Shown piece by piece: positions 50,281 to 58,642 of a DNA stretch of 64,000 nt. The stretch spans positions 1-64,000 of the forward strand of contig NZ_SCOT01000005.1 of NCBI RefSeq assembly GCF_005502465.1, written 5' to 3'. Under the pieces are notes generated by a model that had not been told where the DNA came from, searched no databases, and saw nothing but the letters and a program-made list of their open reading frames with translations. The stretch is from Sphingopyxis sp. L1A2A. GTDB lineage: Bacteria > Pseudomonadota > Alphaproteobacteria > Sphingomonadales > Sphingomonadaceae. Each line of letters opens with the position of its first letter. Position 1 is the first letter of the stretch. A program made the translations under genes and the position numbers.

Positions 50281-50658
50281 ATGTACAGCCACAATATGGT
50301 CGGCAGCAACGACATTGAAAAATCGAAGACATTCTACGACGCGACCTTCCAGGCGATCGGCGGCAAGCCGGGGATCCAGGACGACAAGGGCCGCCTGATC
50401 TATATGCACAACGGCGGGCTGTTCCTGGTGACGCCGCCGATCGACGGCCAGCCGGCGACCGCGGGCAATGGCTGCACCATCGGTTTCGCGATGGAGGATG
50501 GCGATCAGGCGAAGGCGTGGCACGACGCCGGTGTCGCCGCGGGCGGCACCAGCATCGAAGACCCGCCGGGCATCCGCGAAGGCAGCTTTGGTCAGCTCTA
50601 TCTCGCCTATCTGCGCGATCCCGATGGCAACAAACTGTGCGCGCTGAAGCGCCTGTAA
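50281..50658 (+). CDS. VOC family protein (glyoxalase-like)
   Basis: A 125-residue single vicinal-oxygen-chelate protein with the paired beta-alpha-beta-beta-beta modules: NMVGSNDIEKSKTFYDATFQAIGGKPG and GCTIGFAMEDGDQAKAWHDAGVAAGG, ending LAYLRDPDGNKLCAL. The conserved His/Glu metal positions are only partly evident. Members include glyoxalase, fosfomycin-resistance and dioxygenase types; substrate unknown. GAGGAG precedes the ATG. Confidence 0.87.
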   Translation: MYSHNMVGSNDIEKSKTFYDATFQAIGGKPGIQDDKGRLIYMHNGGLFLVTPPIDGQPATAGNGCTIGFAMEDGDQAKAWHDAGVAAGGTSIEDPPGIREGSFGQLYLAYLRDPDGNKLCALKRL

Positions 50659-50674
50659 GCGGCCGATAGGACCC

Positions 50675-51178
50675 ATGCGCGGCGAAGCGGGACTGCTGGC
50701 GGACCTAAGTGCGCTGTCGATCCCCTTCGCCGCCCATGAGCATGAAGCGGTGTTCACCGTCGCCGAAAGCGATGCGGTCAACGCCGCCATCCCCGGCGCG
50801 CACACCAAGAATCTGTTCCTCAAGGACAAGCGGGGGGCGTATTGGCTGGTCACCGTGCCGTCCGATGCGCGGGTCGATCTGAAGCGCCTGCCCGGCGCGA
50901 TCGGATGCAAACATGTCAGTTTCGGCAAGGCCGCCGATATGGATCGGCTGCTCGGCATCACGCCGGGTTCGGTCACCCCGCTGGCGGCGATCAATGCCGC
51001 GCCGGGAAGCATCACCGTCGTACTCGACGCGGCGCTGGCCGCCGCCGATCCGGTCAACGTCCACCCGCTGCGCAATACCGCGACGCTCGCGCTGGCGGGC
51101 GGCGCGATACTGGACCTGCTGCGCCATTGGGGGCATGACCCGGTGGTCGCCCCCATCCCCGTGCAGGACAATCCATGA
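50675..51178 (+). CDS. ProX/YbaK-like aminoacyl-tRNA deacylase
   Basis: A 167-residue INS/YbaK-superfamily editing protein resembling ProXp-ala/PrdX, which hydrolyses mischarged Ala-tRNAPro in trans. Signature segments: HEHEAVFTVAES, GAHTKNLFLKDKRGAYWLVTV with the conserved Lys, VSFGKAADMDRLLGITPGSVTPLAAIN and the C-terminal VNVHPLRNTATLALAG. Its stop overlaps the fghA start as ATGA. Why it shares this unit is unclear. Confidence 0.92.
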   Translation: MRGEAGLLADLSALSIPFAAHEHEAVFTVAESDAVNAAIPGAHTKNLFLKDKRGAYWLVTVPSDARVDLKRLPGAIGCKHVSFGKAADMDRLLGITPGSVTPLAAINAAPGSITVVLDAALAAADPVNVHPLRNTATLALAGGAILDLLRHWGHDPVVAPIPVQDNP

Positions 51179-52023
51179 CCATTGAAACCCTCTCCACCGT
51201 TCGCAGCCATGGCGGCACGCAAGGCGTGTACAGGCATCAGAGCACGACGACCGGCACCGACATGACCTTTGCGGTCTTTGTTCCCGATCATGCGCCGGGC
51301 GCGAAGCTGCCGGTGCTCTGGTATCTGTCGGGGCTGACCTGCACCCACGCCAATGTGATGGAGAAGGGCGAATATCGCGCCGCCTGCGCCGAGCATGGGG
51401 TGATCTTTGTGGCGCCCGACACCTCGCCGCGCGGTGATGCTGTGCCCGATGACCCTGATGCGGCGTGGGATTTCGGGCTGGGCGCGGGCTTTTACGTCGA
51501 TGCGACCGAGGCACCGTGGGCGGCGAATTACCGGATGCGATCTTACATCGAGGACGAGCTGCCGTCGCTGATCCTGCGCGAATTTGCCGCCGCCGACATG
51601 ACGCGGCAGGGGATCAGCGGCCATTCGATGGGCGGGCATGGCGCGCTGACCGTCGCGCTGCGGACGCCCGATCGCTTTCGCTCGGTGTCGGCCTTTTCAC
51701 CGATCGTCGCGCCGTTGCAATGTCCGTGGGGCGAGAAAGCACTCGGCAATTACCTTGGCAATGATCGCGCGGCGTGGGCCGTGTATGATGCCTGCGCGCT
51801 GATCGCGGGCGGCGCGCGCGTTGCCGATTTGCTCGTTGATCAGGGCGAGGCGGATAATTTCCTGACCGAACAGCTCAAGACCCACCTGCTGGTCGAGGCG
51901 TGCGAGCTGGCGGGGCAGAAGGCCGAGATCCGGATGCAGCCGGGGTATGACCACAGCTATTATTTCATCTCGACCTTTCTGGCCGAGCATGTTGCGTGGC
52001 ATGCGGAACGATTGAAGGCGTGA
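51175..52023 (+). CDS. fghA: S-formylglutathione hydrolase
   Basis: A 282-residue esterase-D-type enzyme hydrolysing S-formylglutathione to formate and glutathione. PVLWYLSGLTCTHANVMEKGEY, the nucleophile elbow GHSMGGHG (catalytic Ser), GEADNFL (Asp) and PGYDHSYYFI (His) are in place. With frmA upstream it completes the glutathione-dependent formaldehyde route. Translation is coupled to the preceding ProX-like gene by ATGA. Confidence 0.96.
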   Translation: MTIETLSTVRSHGGTQGVYRHQSTTTGTDMTFAVFVPDHAPGAKLPVLWYLSGLTCTHANVMEKGEYRAACAEHGVIFVAPDTSPRGDAVPDDPDAAWDFGLGAGFYVDATEAPWAANYRMRSYIEDELPSLILREFAAADMTRQGISGHSMGGHGALTVALRTPDRFRSVSAFSPIVAPLQCPWGEKALGNYLGNDRAAWAVYDACALIAGGARVADLLVDQGEADNFLTEQLKTHLLVEACELAGQKAEIRMQPGYDHSYYFISTFLAEHVAWHAERLKA

Positions 52024-52162
52024 ATCTCCCCTCCCTGAAAGGGAGGGGTAGCGAGCCTTGCGAACTTGTTCGCTAGGCGTAGCTAGGGGTGGGTATGCGG
52101 TAGAGCGCCGCGGCTCGCGTTGCTCGCACCCACCCCCAACCCCTCCCTTTCAGGGAGGGGGG
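52023..52162. repeat. Extragenic inverted repeat, family D-like
   Basis: CTCCCTGAAAGGGAGGGG block and CGCTAGGCGTAGCTAGGGGTGGG, then, after about 45 nt, the mirror block CCCACCCCCAACCCCTCCCTTTCAGGG. It fills the gap between convergent fghA and the quinone oxidoreductase gene and probably folds into a bidirectional stop structure. Confidence 0.75.
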
Positions 52163-52163
52163 G

Positions 52164-53141
52164 TCAAGGAATCAGCAGCGTCGATCCCGTCGTCCGCCCC
52201 GCCTGCAAATCGGCATGCGCGCGCGCCGCATCCTGCAACGCATAGCGCTGCCCAACCATAATCTTCACCGCGCCGCTTTCGATCATCTCGAACACGCGCG
52301 CCGCGCCCGCGGCGCGTTCGCCGGGATGGAGATAATAGTCGAACAGGGTCGGGCGGGTCACGAACTGCGAGCCATGCTGCGCGAGCACGCCTAGGTTCAC
52401 CCCGGTCACCGGCCCACCGGCATTGCCATAGCTGACGATCAGCCCGCGCCGCGCGGTGGCTTTGAGCGATACGTCCCATGTCGCCATGCCGATGCCGTCG
52501 AAGGTCACGGGGACGCCCTGACCGGCGGTGATTTCGCGGACATGCGCGGCGACATCGTCGCTGTTGTACAATAGGACGTGGTCGGCGCCCGCTTCGTGCG
52601 CGGCGTGCGCCTTGGCTTCGGTGCTGACGGTGCCGATCACCGTCGCGCCGATCGCCTTTAGCCATTGGACGAGGATCAGCCCGACGCCCCCCGCGGCGGC
52701 GTGGACCAGCACGGGCGATCCCGCTTCGACTTTGGCGCAGCGTTCGACGAGCATTTCGACCGTGCACGCCTTGAGCAGCGCCGCGGCGGCGGTTTCGTCG
52801 TCGATGGTGGCGGGCAGTTTGAACAGCGACGCCGCGCTAACCAACCTTGCGCTGGCATAGGCGGTGCGTTCGGGCCCAAAGGTCGCGGCGCGGTCGCCGG
52901 GCCGGAAACCATGGACGCCGTCGCCGACCGCAATCACCTCACCCGCGGATTCGAGCCCGAGCCCGCCCGGTAACTGCACCGGATAGGTGCCGTCGCGGTG
53001 ATAGATGTCGATGTAGTTGAGCCCGATGGCACTCTGGCGCAGCAGCACTTGTCCGGGCCCCGGTTTGCCCAGCGTGACGTCGCGCCAGTCGATGACTTCG
53101 GGCCCGCCCTGACTTTCGATGAAGGCTTCGATCGCTTTCAT
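52164..53141 (-). CDS. NADPH:quinone oxidoreductase (Qor-like)
   Basis: A 325-residue zinc-less MDR protein of the quinone oxidoreductase family. Blocks: GLNYIDIYHRDGTYPVQLPGGLGLESAGEV, VLVHAAAGGVGLILVQWLKAIGATVIGTVSTEAK (NADPH site) and VTFDGIGMATWDVSL. No zinc-cysteine cluster is present. It reduces quinones or conjugated enones. The ATG at 53141 is used; the reported frame extends a few codons further without support. Confidence 0.9.
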   Translation of the reverse strand: MKAIEAFIESQGGPEVIDWRDVTLGKPGPGQVLLRQSAIGLNYIDIYHRDGTYPVQLPGGLGLESAGEVIAVGDGVHGFRPGDRAATFGPERTAYASARLVSAASLFKLPATIDDETAAAALLKACTVEMLVERCAKVEAGSPVLVHAAAGGVGLILVQWLKAIGATVIGTVSTEAKAHAAHEAGADHVLLYNSDDVAAHVREITAGQGVPVTFDGIGMATWDVSLKATARRGLIVSYGNAGGPVTGVNLGVLAQHGSQFVTRPTLFDYYLHPGERAAGAARVFEMIESGAVKIMVGQRYALQDAARAHADLQAGRTTGSTLLIP

Positions 53142-53215
53142 GCGCCGCTCTCCTGCTGTCCCGTCCATCTGGTGGGCCGGGCGGCAGGACGCAAGGGCAA
53201 GTCGTCCATCGACAT

Positions 53216-53313
53216 CGTCATTGCGAGGAGCCGAAGGCGACGCGGCAATCTCCAGTTATCGGCCTAGCGCAAGGTCGATGGCTGGAGATTGCTTCGCTCC
53301 GCTCGCAATGACG
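53216..53313. repeat. Extragenic palindrome, family B (copy 4)
   Basis: CGTCATTGCGAGGAGCCGAA arm with internal CAATCTCCAG / GGCTGGAGATTGC and closing CTCGCAATGACG. Nearly the same as copy 3. It sits between the quinone oxidoreductase start and the helicase 3' end. Confidence 0.9.
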
Positions 53314-53334
53314 AGGTTTTAGGTAGCGAACCGC

Positions 53335-55206
53335 TTACTTCGACGGGCGGCGCGGGCTGCGCTGGCCGAAGGGCTTGGGCTTGTAGCGATCGGTGGGCTT
53401 GCCGCCGGGGCCACCGGGACCACGCGGACGATCGCCAAAGCTGCGGTCGCCGCCGGGCGCGCGGCCCAGCGTGCTGCGCGGGGCACCATCGCGCGGGCCG
53501 CTCGAGTGTCCGCCCCCATGCCCGCCTTTATCGCGGCGCGGCGGATAGGTCGGGCCGTCGGGTGCGGGGGTGATCGCCACGCCGCTGTCGTCTTCGCCAT
53601 CTTCATTGGCGCTGCGGATCACCGCCTCGGCAAAGCGATCGGCGATGGCGCGCGGGATGTTGAACATCGTTTCCTTGGGACCGATGCGGATCGCGCCGAT
53701 CTCGTTCTTGCTGACATGCCCGCGGCGACAGAGCAAAGGCAGAATCCAGCGCGGATCGGCATTCTGGTGGCGGCCGATGTTGAGGCGGAACCATACGCTG
53801 TCCTCGAACCCTTCGCGCTGGTCGCCGCCGGCGCCGCGCTCGGGGCGCTCAAAGCGTTCGCCGCGTTCGGGGCGACCGGCGGCGTCGCGGCCGCGGGCGC
53901 TGTTGTCGATGAGGTCTTCGGGGGGCGGCATCAGCGCACGGTGCATCTGAACCAGCGAGGCGGCGATGTCCTCGGGGGTGCGCTCGGCCATCAGGCGCTG
54001 CGCGAGTTCGAGATCCTCGGGCTCATGCTCGACGGGGGTGAGCAGTTTTTCCATCAGCCGTTCCTGGTCGCGCTTGCGCACGTCGGCGGCGGTGGGGGCG
54101 TCCATCCATTCGGCCTCGATCCGCGCCCCGCGCAGCATGCCGTCGACGCGGCGGCGGCGCGGATAGGGGACGATGATGACCGCGGTGCCCTTTTTGCCCG
54201 CGCGGCCGGTACGGCCCGAACGGTGCTGGAGCGCCTCGGCGTCGCGCGGGATTTCGACGTGGATCACCAGACTGAGCGTCGGCAGATCGATGCCGCGCGC
54301 CGCGACGTCGGTCGCGACGCACACCTTGGCGCGGCGGTCGCGCAGTGCTTGCAGCGCGGCGTTGCGCTCGTTCTGGCTATGCTCGCCCGACAGCGCGACC
54401 GCGGCGAAACCGCGCTCGACAAGGCTGGCGTGGAGGCGGCGGACATTGTCGCGCGTGGCACAGAACAGCATCGCGGTTTCGGCGTCGTGGAGGCGCAGCA
54501 GGTTGACCACCGCGCCTTCGATGTCGGCGGGGGCAACAGTGACGGCCTGATAGGCGATGTCGCCATGGCCGCGGTCCTGGCCGACGGTCGAGATGCGCAG
54601 CGCGTTCGTCTGGTAGCGCTTGGCGAGCTGCACGATCGGGTTGGGGATCGTCGCCGAAAACAGAAGTGTACGGCGGGTCGCGGGGGTGCCGTCGAGGATT
54701 TCTTCCAGGTCGTCGCGAAAGCCCATGTCGAGCATCTCGTCGGCTTCGTCGAGGACCGCGACGCGCAGCGCCGACAGGTCGAGCGCGCCGCGTTCGAGGT
54801 GATCGCGCAGGCGCCCGGGGGTGCCGACGACGATCTGTACGCCCTGGCCGAGCGCGCGGCGCTCCTTGCTGGCGTCCATGCCGCCGACACAGGTCGCGAT
54901 GCGCGCGCCGGCCTTGGCGTAAAGCCAGCTGAGTTCGCGGCTGACCTGCAGCGCGAGTTCGCGCGTCGGGGCGATGATCAGCGCGAGCGGCGAGGTCGCG
55001 AACGGCAGGCGGCCGTCCTCGATCAGCTCGTCACCCATCGCGAGGCCAAAGGCGACGGTCTTGCCCGAGCCGGTCTGGGCGGAAACGAGCAGGTCGCGGC
55101 CCTTGGCCTGATCTTCGCTGACTTGCGACTGCACGGGGGTGAGCGCTTCATAGCCGCGCGCGGTAAGGGCGTCCGAAAGGACGGGAGAAAGATTTTCGAA
55201 AGTCAT
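53335..55206 (-). CDS. DEAD-box RNA helicase with DbpA domain
   Basis: A 623-residue ATP-dependent RNA helicase. Q motif near residue 22 (LTPVQSQ), AQTGSGKT, PTRELA, DEAD in VLDEADEMLD, SAT, and RHRSGRTGRAG-type motif VI (LQHRSGRTGRAG). A DbpA RNA-binding domain lies at about 495-560 (WFRLNIGRHQNADPRWILPLLCRRGHVSKNEIG), and the C-terminus is a Gly/Arg/Pro-rich tail (about 570-623). Likely roles are ribosome assembly or cold adaptation. The ATG at 55206 is the conserved start. Confidence 0.95.
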   Translation of the reverse strand: MTFENLSPVLSDALTARGYEALTPVQSQVSEDQAKGRDLLVSAQTGSGKTVAFGLAMGDELIEDGRLPFATSPLALIIAPTRELALQVSRELSWLYAKAGARIATCVGGMDASKERRALGQGVQIVVGTPGRLRDHLERGALDLSALRVAVLDEADEMLDMGFRDDLEEILDGTPATRRTLLFSATIPNPIVQLAKRYQTNALRISTVGQDRGHGDIAYQAVTVAPADIEGAVVNLLRLHDAETAMLFCATRDNVRRLHASLVERGFAAVALSGEHSQNERNAALQALRDRRAKVCVATDVAARGIDLPTLSLVIHVEIPRDAEALQHRSGRTGRAGKKGTAVIIVPYPRRRRVDGMLRGARIEAEWMDAPTAADVRKRDQERLMEKLLTPVEHEPEDLELAQRLMAERTPEDIAASLVQMHRALMPPPEDLIDNSARGRDAAGRPERGERFERPERGAGGDQREGFEDSVWFRLNIGRHQNADPRWILPLLCRRGHVSKNEIGAIRIGPKETMFNIPRAIADRFAEAVIRSANEDGEDDSGVAITPAPDGPTYPPRRDKGGHGGGHSSGPRDGAPRSTLGRAPGGDRSFGDRPRGPGGPGGKPTDRYKPKPFGQRSPRRPSK

Positions 55207-55271
55207 TATTATCTCAATAACATAGGCGGTCACCGGTGCGGTGACGGGCCGATAGAAGGGGCTCAATGGGC

Positions 55272-56450
55272 TTAAATCACCTGTCCGGCAGCGTGTCCGC
55301 TTGCCCAGGCCCATTGAAAATTATAGCCGCCTAACCACCCTGTGACATCTACGGCCTCGCCGACCGCATAGAGGTTTGCAACGGTTTTGGCCACCATTGT
55401 TTGCGACGATAGGCTGGCGGTCGAAATTCCGCCGACGGTGACCTCGGCTTTGGCGAAGCCTTCGGTGCCATTGGGGCGGAAATCCCAGCGCGCGAGCCGC
55501 GACTCGGCATCGGCGAGTTTGCGATCGGTTTGCGCCGCGAGTTCGCCGGGGAGGCCGAGGCGTTCGGCGAGCGTTTCGGCGAGGCGATCGGGGAGCATCG
55601 CCCCCAGCGCCGCGCGTAGGGTGGCGCGTGGGCGGGTGCGTTTGGCGTCTAGCAGCCAGGCTTGCGGAGCGTCGGGCAAGAAGTCGATCGTGACGGGCTC
55701 GCCGTGGCGCCAGTAGCTGCTCACTTGCAGGATCGCCGGACCCGACAGGCCGCGATGCGTGAACAGCGCCGCCTCGCGAAACGCTGCCTTGCCCGCGCGC
55801 GCCTCGACCGGGGCTGCGATTCCCGACAGCTCGCGGAACAGCACATCGTCGCCGCCCAAGGTTAGCGGGACCAACGCGGGGCGCGGCTCGACGACCTTGA
55901 GGCCGAACTGACGCGCCAAGTCGTAGGCGAAGCCGGTCGCGCCCATCTGCGGGATCGACGGGCCACCGGTGGCGATGACGAGAGCGGGCGCGGAAAAGCT
56001 GGCATCGCCGAACCGGACGATGAACTTGCCGTCGGCGTGGGTGACGTCGTGGACCAGCTGCCCGGTGCGGACATCGACCCCGCCCTTTGCACATTCCTCC
56101 AGCAACATCGCGACGATCTGTTTCGCCGACCCGTCGCAGAACAGCTGGCCCAGCGTCTTTTCGTGATAAGCGATGCCATAGCGAACGACGAGCGCGATGA
56201 AGTCGGCGGGGGTGTAGCGCGCCAGCGCCGATTTGGCGAAATGCGGGTTCGCCGAAATAAAGCGGTCGGGCGCGGTGTTCACATTGGTGAAGTTGCAGCG
56301 CCCGCCGCCCGAAATCAGGATCTTCTTGCCCACCTGATCGGCATGATCGAGCAGCAGCACGCGGCGACCGCGCCCGCCCGCGACCGCGGCGCACATCAGC
56401 CCGGCCGCGCCGGCGCCCAGCACGATGGCATCAAATTCATTGGCCGACAC
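55272..56450 (-). CDS. HI0933/BaiN-type flavoprotein
   Basis: A 392-residue FAD/NAD(P)-binding protein of the HI0933-like family (TIGR00275 type; BaiN and YhiN relatives). DAIVLGAGAAGLMCAAVAGGRGRRVLLLDH and KKILISGGGRCNFTN bind FAD; the middle region is the family's beta-rich insertion; the C-terminus GLYAVGEAVDVTGWLGGYNFQWAWASG closes the FAD fold. The physiological substrate is unknown in most bacteria. Confidence 0.92.
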   Translation of the reverse strand: MSANEFDAIVLGAGAAGLMCAAVAGGRGRRVLLLDHADQVGKKILISGGGRCNFTNVNTAPDRFISANPHFAKSALARYTPADFIALVVRYGIAYHEKTLGQLFCDGSAKQIVAMLLEECAKGGVDVRTGQLVHDVTHADGKFIVRFGDASFSAPALVIATGGPSIPQMGATGFAYDLARQFGLKVVEPRPALVPLTLGGDDVLFRELSGIAAPVEARAGKAAFREAALFTHRGLSGPAILQVSSYWRHGEPVTIDFLPDAPQAWLLDAKRTRPRATLRAALGAMLPDRLAETLAERLGLPGELAAQTDRKLADAESRLARWDFRPNGTEGFAKAEVTVGGISTASLSSQTMVAKTVANLYAVGEAVDVTGWLGGYNFQWAWASGHAAGQVI

Positions 56451-56458
56451 CGCTACCT

Positions 56459-56638
56459 TCCCCCTTGATGGGGGAAGGATATGCAGCCTTGCCGCGACGC
56501 GGCTAGGCGAAGCTGGATGGGGGTGAGGGTGCGTCCTTGCACCGTCATCTCAGGACGCGAGCGCACCCCCTCCGCTGCGACTAAGCCAGCAAGCTGGCTA
56601 GTCTCGCTGCCTCCCCCATCGAGGGGGAGGGTTGGGTT
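56459..56638. repeat. Extragenic palindrome, family D (long form, copy 2)
   Basis: Opens CCCCCTTGATGGGGGAAGGA, continues with TATGCAGCCTTGCCGCGACGCGG, and ends TCTCGCTGCCTCCCCCATCG. The block order matches 13161-13331, and the last third matches 2563-2632. Confidence 0.75.
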
Positions 56639-56659
56639 GTGCGAATATTCCATGATCGC

Positions 56660-56839
56660 TCAGTGCAACTTGGCGATCGACAGGCTGTCGGCCTTGGCGC
56701 GCGCCTTCACCGATTCCTCGCTGCGGGTCAGCGCCTTGGCGATCGACTTCAGCGGCATGCCCTTTTTGGCCAGCGTGTGGAGCTTGTCGATTTCGGCCGG
56801 GGTCCACGGCTGTTTGTGGCGTTCGAACTTGTCTTTCAT
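56660..56839 (-). CDS. Small SANT/Myb-like helix-turn-helix protein
   Basis: A 59-residue basic protein. Residues 8-58, starting HKQPWTPAEIDKLHTLAKKG and followed by IAKALTRSEESVKARAKAD, have the spacing of a SANT/Myb-type three-helix DNA-binding domain with the conserved Trp. It is translationally coupled to the GreA/B gene (ATGA overlap), so it is likely co-expressed with that transcription factor. Function unknown; the fold call is by pattern only. Confidence 0.75.
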   Translation of the reverse strand: MKDKFERHKQPWTPAEIDKLHTLAKKGMPLKSIAKALTRSEESVKARAKADSLSIAKLH

Positions 56840-57312
56840 GCCTGCGTCTCCGGATCGGTTGCGACGGCGAGGATAGCGATCGCATCCTCGCGGTCCTGAT
56901 ATTCGACGCTCTCGCCGGGCTCGGCACCCATCAGCGCGCGGGCGAGCGGGGCGGAAAAGGCGACGCAGCCCAGCGCCGGATCGGCCTCGTCGCCGCCGAC
57001 GATGGTGATCGTCTTTTCGGCCGTGCCCAGCCGATAGGTCACGCGGCTGCCGATGCCGACGCTGCCGTCCGCGGGCGGCGCCTGGACGTCGGCGGTCGAT
57101 TGACGGGTGTGGAAATAGCGCAGGCGGCGCTGCAATTTCTTGCGCGCTTCCGCGTCAACGGTCGCCGCAATCTCGGCCTCGATCTGCGCGACCGCTTCGC
57201 CGAGCAGGCGCAGCCCGCGCGGCGTCACCCAGTTCGGGCCGACCGCGATGGGCAGCTCGAATTCCGGTTCCTTATGCTCGTCGTCGCCCTCGCGGCGAAA
57301 CGCTACGCTCAT
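56836..57312 (-). CDS. GreA/GreB family elongation factor
   Basis: A 158-residue protein. An N-terminal coiled coil (about residues 38-75, LRLLGEAVAQIEAEIAATVDAEARKKLQRRLRYF) and a C-terminal FKBP-like domain (IGSRVTYRLGTAEKTITIVGGDEADPA ... SVEYQDREDAIAIL) fit the Gre family, which rescues stalled RNA polymerase through the secondary channel. The acidic tip residues of the coiled coil are not clearly conserved, so it may be a Gre-like regulator. The ATG at 57312 is used; a spurious extension crosses the bufA promoter. Confidence 0.9.
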   Translation of the reverse strand: MSVAFRREGDDEHKEPEFELPIAVGPNWVTPRGLRLLGEAVAQIEAEIAATVDAEARKKLQRRLRYFHTRQSTADVQAPPADGSVGIGSRVTYRLGTAEKTITIVGGDEADPALGCVAFSAPLARALMGAEPGESVEYQDREDAIAILAVATDPETQA

Positions 57313-57398
57313 GGTCTGCTTTCCGGTCGATATCGTAAAAAAACTGCCCCTGCGCGCCGAAGGTGGCGACAAAATGGCGCGGCGCGTCGGCGACCGAC

Positions 57399-57424
57399 GT
57401 AACCTTCGGGTGGTTGCCCGCGAA
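57399..57424 (+). promoter_or_regulatory. SigF-type ECF promoter for the bufferin operon
   Basis: GTAACC at 57399-57404, a 16-nt spacer, and CGAA at 57421-57424. This equals the GTAACC-N16-CGAA promoter described for SigF of Caulobacter. It lies 53 nt before the bufA ATG, and the operon ends with a SigF-like sigma and NrsF-like anti-sigma, so autoregulation is expected. Confidence 0.85.
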
Positions 57425-57476
57425 ACTCCTGTCGATGCCATCCCCCGCATCATCCGTATTCAAGGGAGTATCCATT

Positions 57477-57770
57477 ATGTCGAATAGCCTGAAACTGTCG
57501 CTTGCCGCCTCGGCGGTCCTCGCCATGGCCGCCGGTGCGGTGACCATGCCCGCCGCCGCCGCCGATGGTGCCAAGGAAAAATGCTATGGCGTGTCGCTGA
57601 AGGGCAAGAATGATTGCGCCGCCGGTCCGGGCACCAGCTGCGCCGGCACCTCGACCGTCGATTATCAGGGCAATGCCTGGAAGCATGTCGCCAAGGGCAG
57701 CTGCGTCAAGATGGGCGGCACGCTGGCCGCGCACAAAGGCAATGCCAAGCCGGTCGCCAAAAAGGGCTGA
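57477..57770 (+). CDS. bufA: Bufferin precursor (DUF2282)
   Basis: A 97-residue DUF2282 protein, the precursor of a bufferin RiPP. Signal peptide [28 protein letters not shown], then a mature part with four cysteines at 36, 47, 55 and 76 ([28 protein letters not shown]), the bufferin pattern. In Caulobacter bufferins the MNIO enzyme converts cysteines to thiooxazoles and the peptide, exported by the signal, sequesters copper. AGGGAG precedes the ATG. First gene of a six-gene operon. Confidence 0.92.
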   Translation: MSNSLKLSLAASAVLAMAAGAVTMPAAAADGAKEKCYGVSLKGKNDCAAGPGTSCAGTSTVDYQGNAWKHVAKGSCVKMGGTLAAHKGNAKPVAKKG

Positions 57771-57775
57771 GCCCG

Positions 57776-58642
57776 ATGTCCCCCCACCCGCTCCGTGACT
57801 TGCCGCCGCGCGCCGGTTTCGGGCTGAAGCCCGAACATTATGCCGACGTGCTGGCGGTGGCGGAGCGGGGTGCCCCGCCCGCCTGGGTCGAAGTACACCC
57901 CCAAAATTACTTCGGCGCAGGCGGGCCTCCGCATCGCTGGCTGACCGCGATCGCGGCCTATGTTCCGCTGAGTTTCCATTCGGTCGGGCTGTCGCTGGGG
58001 TCGGCGGCGGGGGTCGATCGCGGTGAACTGGCGGCGCTGGCCGCGCTGTGCGATCGCTATGAACCGGCGATGGTTTCGGATCATTTGAGCTGGAGCAACG
58101 GGCCGGACGACCAATTCCCCGACCTGCTGCCCATCCCCTACAGCCATGCGGCGCTCGATCATTTCGTGCGCGAAGTCGGGCGCGTGCAGGACCGATTGCG
58201 GCGGCCGATGCTGATCGAAAATCCATCGCGCTACCTCAGCTATGCGCGGGATGATTGGGACGAGGTCGATTTCCTCCACGAATTATGCCGCCGCAGCGGT
58301 TGCGCCCTGCTGCTCGACATCAACAATGTCGAGGTGTCGGCGTTCAACCTGGGGCGCGATCCGGCGCCCTGGCTCGCCGCCTTTGATCCGGCGCTGGTCG
58401 GCGAAGTGCATGTCGCGGGACACAGCCGCCAGGATGACGATATGGGCGGCACGATCGCGATCGACGATCATGGGTCGGCGGTGCGCGACAGTTGCTGGGA
58501 TATGCTGGCGGCATTCTTCCGCCGCGCCGGGCCGAAGCCGGTGCTGATCGAATGGGACAGCGATGTCCCCGATCATGCAACGCTGATGGCCGAAGTGGCC
58601 AAGGCCGATGCGTTGCTGGCCTGCGAGCCGGTCGATGCGTGA
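57776..58642 (+). CDS. bufB: MNIO enzyme (DUF692) of bufferin maturation
   Basis: A 288-residue multinuclear non-heme iron-dependent oxidase. Metal-site motifs of a TIM barrel are all present: GLKPEHY, EVHPQNYF, LSFHSVGLSLGS, VSDHLSW, IENPSRYL, LLLDINNVEVSAFNLG, EVHVAGH, DDHGSAVRD and IEWDSDVPDH. It should modify the cysteines of the BufA precursor before export. It starts 5 nt after bufA and overlaps bufC by 8 nt. Confidence 0.94.
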   Translation: MSPHPLRDLPPRAGFGLKPEHYADVLAVAERGAPPAWVEVHPQNYFGAGGPPHRWLTAIAAYVPLSFHSVGLSLGSAAGVDRGELAALAALCDRYEPAMVSDHLSWSNGPDDQFPDLLPIPYSHAALDHFVREVGRVQDRLRRPMLIENPSRYLSYARDDWDEVDFLHELCRRSGCALLLDINNVEVSAFNLGRDPAPWLAAFDPALVGEVHVAGHSRQDDDMGGTIAIDDHGSAVRDSCWDMLAAFFRRAGPKPVLIEWDSDVPDHATLMAEVAKADALLACEPVDA

